NCBI GenBank assembly: GCA_016291725.1
Contig: JAEEYJ010000166.1
Coordinates: 1-7,458, forward strand
Reading direction: 5' to 3'
Source: Solobacterium sp.
Lineage (GTDB): Bacteria; Bacillota_I; Bacilli_A; Erysipelotrichales; Erysipelotrichaceae
Length of the DNA stretch: 7,458 bases
In this document: positions 5,778 to 7,458 of the stretch, piece by piece
Layout of the letters: each line of letters opens with the position of its first letter
How positions within the stretch are numbered: position 1 is the stretch's first letter
Notes under the pieces: generated by a model
The model's input: only the letters and a program-made list of their open reading frames with translations
What the model was told of the DNA's origin: nothing
The model's database searches: none
Made by a program: the position numbers and the translations under genes

Positions 5778-6177
5778 ACGCAGGGAGGAGAAGGAAGAGA
5801 GAAGAAAGATGCCGAAAAATAATACGAGACGGTATATTGATGAACAAAACTATTGCATGCATTAGCTAGGAAAGCTATATTCCTGTTGCCTCCTTACTTT
5901 TTCATGTTCATATTCAATGAATCATGTCATGCAAGGGAATGGAGGGTTTGGATTTCTGTTCAGGAATCTTCTCTGATTTCCTTTACAACTACGTATTAGC
6001 TCGGATGTTTAGCAAAGTCAATACCTGAGTGCTAAAATTTACATTGAATTTCAGGAGCAGGGGAGGGGATCCGGCCTCCGGCTTGGCAGTGGAAGTATAA
6101 AACGCTGTTATGCATAAATATCTTTGGTATTGTTAAAACAAGGTTTAAACTATACTCTGGCATTGTTATGTATGCAG
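5778..6177. other. AT-rich intergenic stretch without a convincing gene
   Basis: This part of the 444-base gap between two divergent genes is clearly poorer in GC (about 38% over 5821-6180 by hand count) than the genes to its left. It holds small palindromes (TAGCT/AGCTA at 5863-5877, ATTCA-A-TGAAT at 5912-5922) and a GC-rich patch near 6056-6086 with GGAGG/CCTCC arms. The longest ATG frame I followed on the plus strand (5904-5999, 31 codons) lacks a ribosome binding site. No tRNA, riboswitch or transposon end was recognised. It could contain a small RNA, regulatory sites for the DUF3267 gene, or decayed sequence. Confidence 0.6.
6083..6156 (+). promoter_or_regulatory. Promoter candidates upstream of the DUF3267 gene
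   Basis: Two options are visible. TTGGCA (6083-6088) is 17 bases from TGTTAT (6106-6111), matching consensus at five and four of six positions. Closer to the gene, TATACT (6151-6156) is a good -10, but its best -35 (TTGTTA, 6130-6135) is only 15 bases away. The ribosome binding site AAAGAGGT (6178-6185) is eight bases before the ATG at 6194. Confidence 0.35.
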
Positions 6178-6193
6178 AAAGAGGTATTCAGGG

Positions 6194-6778
6194 ATGGAAC
6201 ATATCACATTTGAACGGGCAGTCCCCGAAGGATACAAAGAAGTCTATCACATCGATGCGGCAAACAAGAAGACAGGGCTGTTGCTGACACTGGCCTCGCT
6301 CCTTATCGCGGCACTGCTGATCTTCTTCTTTTTCAAAACATTGGATAACGTCACCATCGATTTCAGCCAGTTCATGAAATATTATCTGGTTGTGCTGGTA
6401 TCTCTGCTTGCATATATAGTTCTTCATGAACTGACTCATGGCGTAGTATACAAGATTCTGACAAAAGAAAAACTGCGCTTTGGCATAACCTGGTCAGCTG
6501 CCTTCTGCGGAGTGCCGGATATCTATACCTACAGAGATACTGCTCTGAAATCACTGGTGGCGCCGCTTACACTCTTTTCTATCATTCTGATACCGCTCCT
6601 GGTCTGGCTGTACCATGTTGACCAGGGATGGTATCTGGCAGTCGGCGTTATCTTTGCCTTGCACTTTTCCGGGTGCATCGGGGATATGTATATGACAGCA
6701 CTGTTTCTGACGAAATTCAAAGATCCCGCAACTCTGATGAGAGATACGGGACCTGAACAGTGGATATATACAAAGTGA
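6194..6778 (+). CDS. DUF3267 family putative membrane zinc peptidase
   Basis: The 194-residue product has four hydrophobic segments (about 27-47, 63-83, 120-141 and 145-168). The second ends in the zincin motif H78-E79-L-T-H82, so the catalytic metal would sit at the membrane, as in site-2-type proteases. A conserved-looking SGCIGDMYM segment in the last helix supplies D164, a plausible third metal ligand. This layout, with a soluble N-terminus of about 25 residues and the HELTHG signature, fits the DUF3267 'putative zincin peptidase' family; neither substrate nor proteolysis is established for this protein. The start is supported by AAAGAGGT at 6178-6185. Base composition is lower in GC than the M24 or DUF554 genes, with more AAA, ATA and TAT codons, and the AT-rich gap precedes it. 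Recent acquisition is possible but unproven. No clear terminator separates it from the lipoprotein gene 113 bases downstream. Confidence 0.88.
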   Translation: MEHITFERAVPEGYKEVYHIDAANKKTGLLLTLASLLIAALLIFFFFKTLDNVTIDFSQFMKYYLVVLVSLLAYIVLHELTHGVVYKILTKEKLRFGITWSAAFCGVPDIYTYRDTALKSLVAPLTLFSIILIPLLVWLYHVDQGWYLAVGVIFALHFSGCIGDMYMTALFLTKFKDPATLMRDTGPEQWIYTK

Positions 6779-6845
6779 TCAACATTATTTAACAAATACT
6801 CAGCCAAATAGGCCTGCCGTCTTTATGCCGCTTTCTGTTGTAGGA

Positions 6846-6854
6846 TGCTACAAT
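6846..6854 (+). promoter_or_regulatory. Extended -10 promoter of the lipoprotein gene
   Basis: TGC-TACAAT (6846-6854) fits the extended -10 pattern with five of six bases in the hexamer. No convincing -35 is found at 16-18 bases. Initiation near 6861 gives a leader of about 30 bases containing AAGGAG (6877-6882), nine bases before the ATG at 6892. Confidence 0.55.
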
Positions 6855-6891
6855 AGTATGCAGACATAGATATTCCAAGGAGCTCATTAAT

Positions 6892-7458
6892 ATGAAGAAA
6901 CTGCTGACAATGATCTCTTTCGCCATGCTGACAGCAGGGCTTGCTGCCTGCAGCACCAAGCAGGAAGAACCCGCACCTGAACCCGAACAGACAGCCGAAA
7001 CAGAAAATGAAGCCAAGCCCGCTGCTGATGACTTCGACACCCAGGAACACATTACCGTCACCTACGGAGACTACCAGCTGGACATCCCTGCCAACTACCG
7101 GGCGAAGGAACCGTACTACTACCCGGAAACCGGGAAGGGCAGCACAGCCATGCTCTATCTCCTGAAGGACGACAGCACAAAGATCCCTTCGTATGAAATA
7201 CTGGCTTTCGGCATCGACTCGTATATCAACGGATTCCTGGGCGATGCCGAAGACGCAGAAGTCACGGAAAAATATGAGACGACCATCAACGGCATTCCCA
7301 TGTACGTACTGGTCATAGAAGGCACGCTGGAAGGCATGACCGGCAAAGTCCGGGACTACGTATTCGTCAATCCCAGCGACAAGGCACTGATGTCGATGAT
7401 CTTCATGCAGGAGGAAACCACCAAGTACGATCACTTCGATGATCTGGACAAGATCGTA
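6892..7458 (+). CDS. Putative lipoprotein, 3' end outside window
   Basis: The ATG at 6892 follows AAGGAG by nine bases and opens a frame of 189 codons that runs off the window without a stop. The N-terminus is a textbook lipoprotein signal: two Lys, a hydrophobic core, and the lipobox L17-A-A-C20, so the mature protein should begin with lipid-modified C20 on the outer face of the cytoplasmic membrane. A Glu/Pro/Ala/Thr linker (about 22-46) leads into an alpha/beta domain from about residue 48, containing ITVTYGDYQLDIPANY, then a Tyr-rich strand and a TTINGIPMYVLVIEG segment. The alternating strands recall PsbP/Mog1-like lipoproteins of Bacillota, but I cannot assign the family firmly. There are no enzyme motifs; a binding or structural role is the cautious reading. 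It appears to have its own promoter at 6846-6854. Confidence 0.88.
   Translation, partial: MKKLLTMISFAMLTAGLAACSTKQEEPAPEPEQTAETENEAKPAADDFDTQEHITVTYGDYQLDIPANYRAKEPYYYPETGKGSTAMLYLLKDDSTKIPSYEILAFGIDSYINGFLGDAEDAEVTEKYETTINGIPMYVLVIEGTLEGMTGKVRDYVFVNPSDKALMSMIFMQEETTKYDHFDDLDKIV

Noticed and set aside
5018..5892. In-frame upstream extension of the P-loop NTPase (frame stays open above 5749, with a minus-strand AAGGAGG near 5890)
   Set aside because: There is no ATG, GTG or TTG at a suitable distance from that AGGAGG, and the extension would cross the perfect TATAAT and the GGAGG that explain the start at 5749.
5904..5999. 31-codon open frame in the AT-rich gap
   Set aside because: No ribosome binding site, no recognisable motif and a length expected by chance in this stretch.
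1..7458. CRISPR array, tRNA/rRNA genes, insertion sequence or toxin-antitoxin pair
   Set aside because: No regularly spaced short repeats, no cloverleaf with CCA-type end, no transposase motif or terminal inverted repeats, and no small overlapping gene pair were found on reading both strands.

Overview
The window is ordinary-looking bacterial chromosome. It probably comes from a fairly GC-rich member of the Bacillota (Firmicutes), perhaps a gut-type Erysipelotrichia or Clostridia relative. Reasons: strong AGGAGG-type ribosome binding sites, SigA-like -10 boxes, compact hairpin-plus-T-run terminators, a zinc-ribbon/TM/helical-repeat/beta-sandwich protein of a kind common in Bacillota, a DUF554 (YdfK/YqgA) membrane protein and a DUF3267 membrane zincin. 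The genus-level guess is weak. No tRNA, rRNA, CRISPR array, transposase or phage gene is visible.

Layout: (1) 2-427, the 3' part of an unrecognised acidic protein, ending near a hairpin terminator. (2) 502-1719, an M24 'pita-bread' metallopeptidase with all five metal ligands. (3) 1843-3522, a membrane protein with an N-terminal zinc ribbon, a Glu/Pro/Ala linker containing a 141-bp tandem duplication, one TM helix, helical repeats and a C-terminal beta domain. (4) 3582-4202, an unrecognised 206-residue protein whose predicted start codon falls at the expected +1 of a consensus promoter embedded in the preceding terminator. (5) 4295-4987, a DUF554 membrane protein. (6) 5018-5749 on the minus strand, a uridine-kinase-like P-loop NTPase, convergent with DUF554 and sharing a bidirectional terminator with it. 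(7) about 5778-6177, an AT-rich (about 38% GC by hand count over 5821-6180) stretch without a convincing gene. (8) 6194-6778, a DUF3267 HExxH membrane protein. (9) 6892-7458, the 5' part of a lipoprotein gene running off the window.

Most genes appear to be separate transcription units, each with its own terminator and in several cases a recognisable promoter, so there is little evidence for an operon-encoded pathway. The shared theme is the cell envelope: four of the eight genes encode membrane or lipid-anchored proteins. I do not see a convincing new multi-gene system. The best leads are the architecture of the zinc-ribbon protein, the possible leaderless gene at 3582, and the AT-rich segment that precedes the DUF3267 gene.
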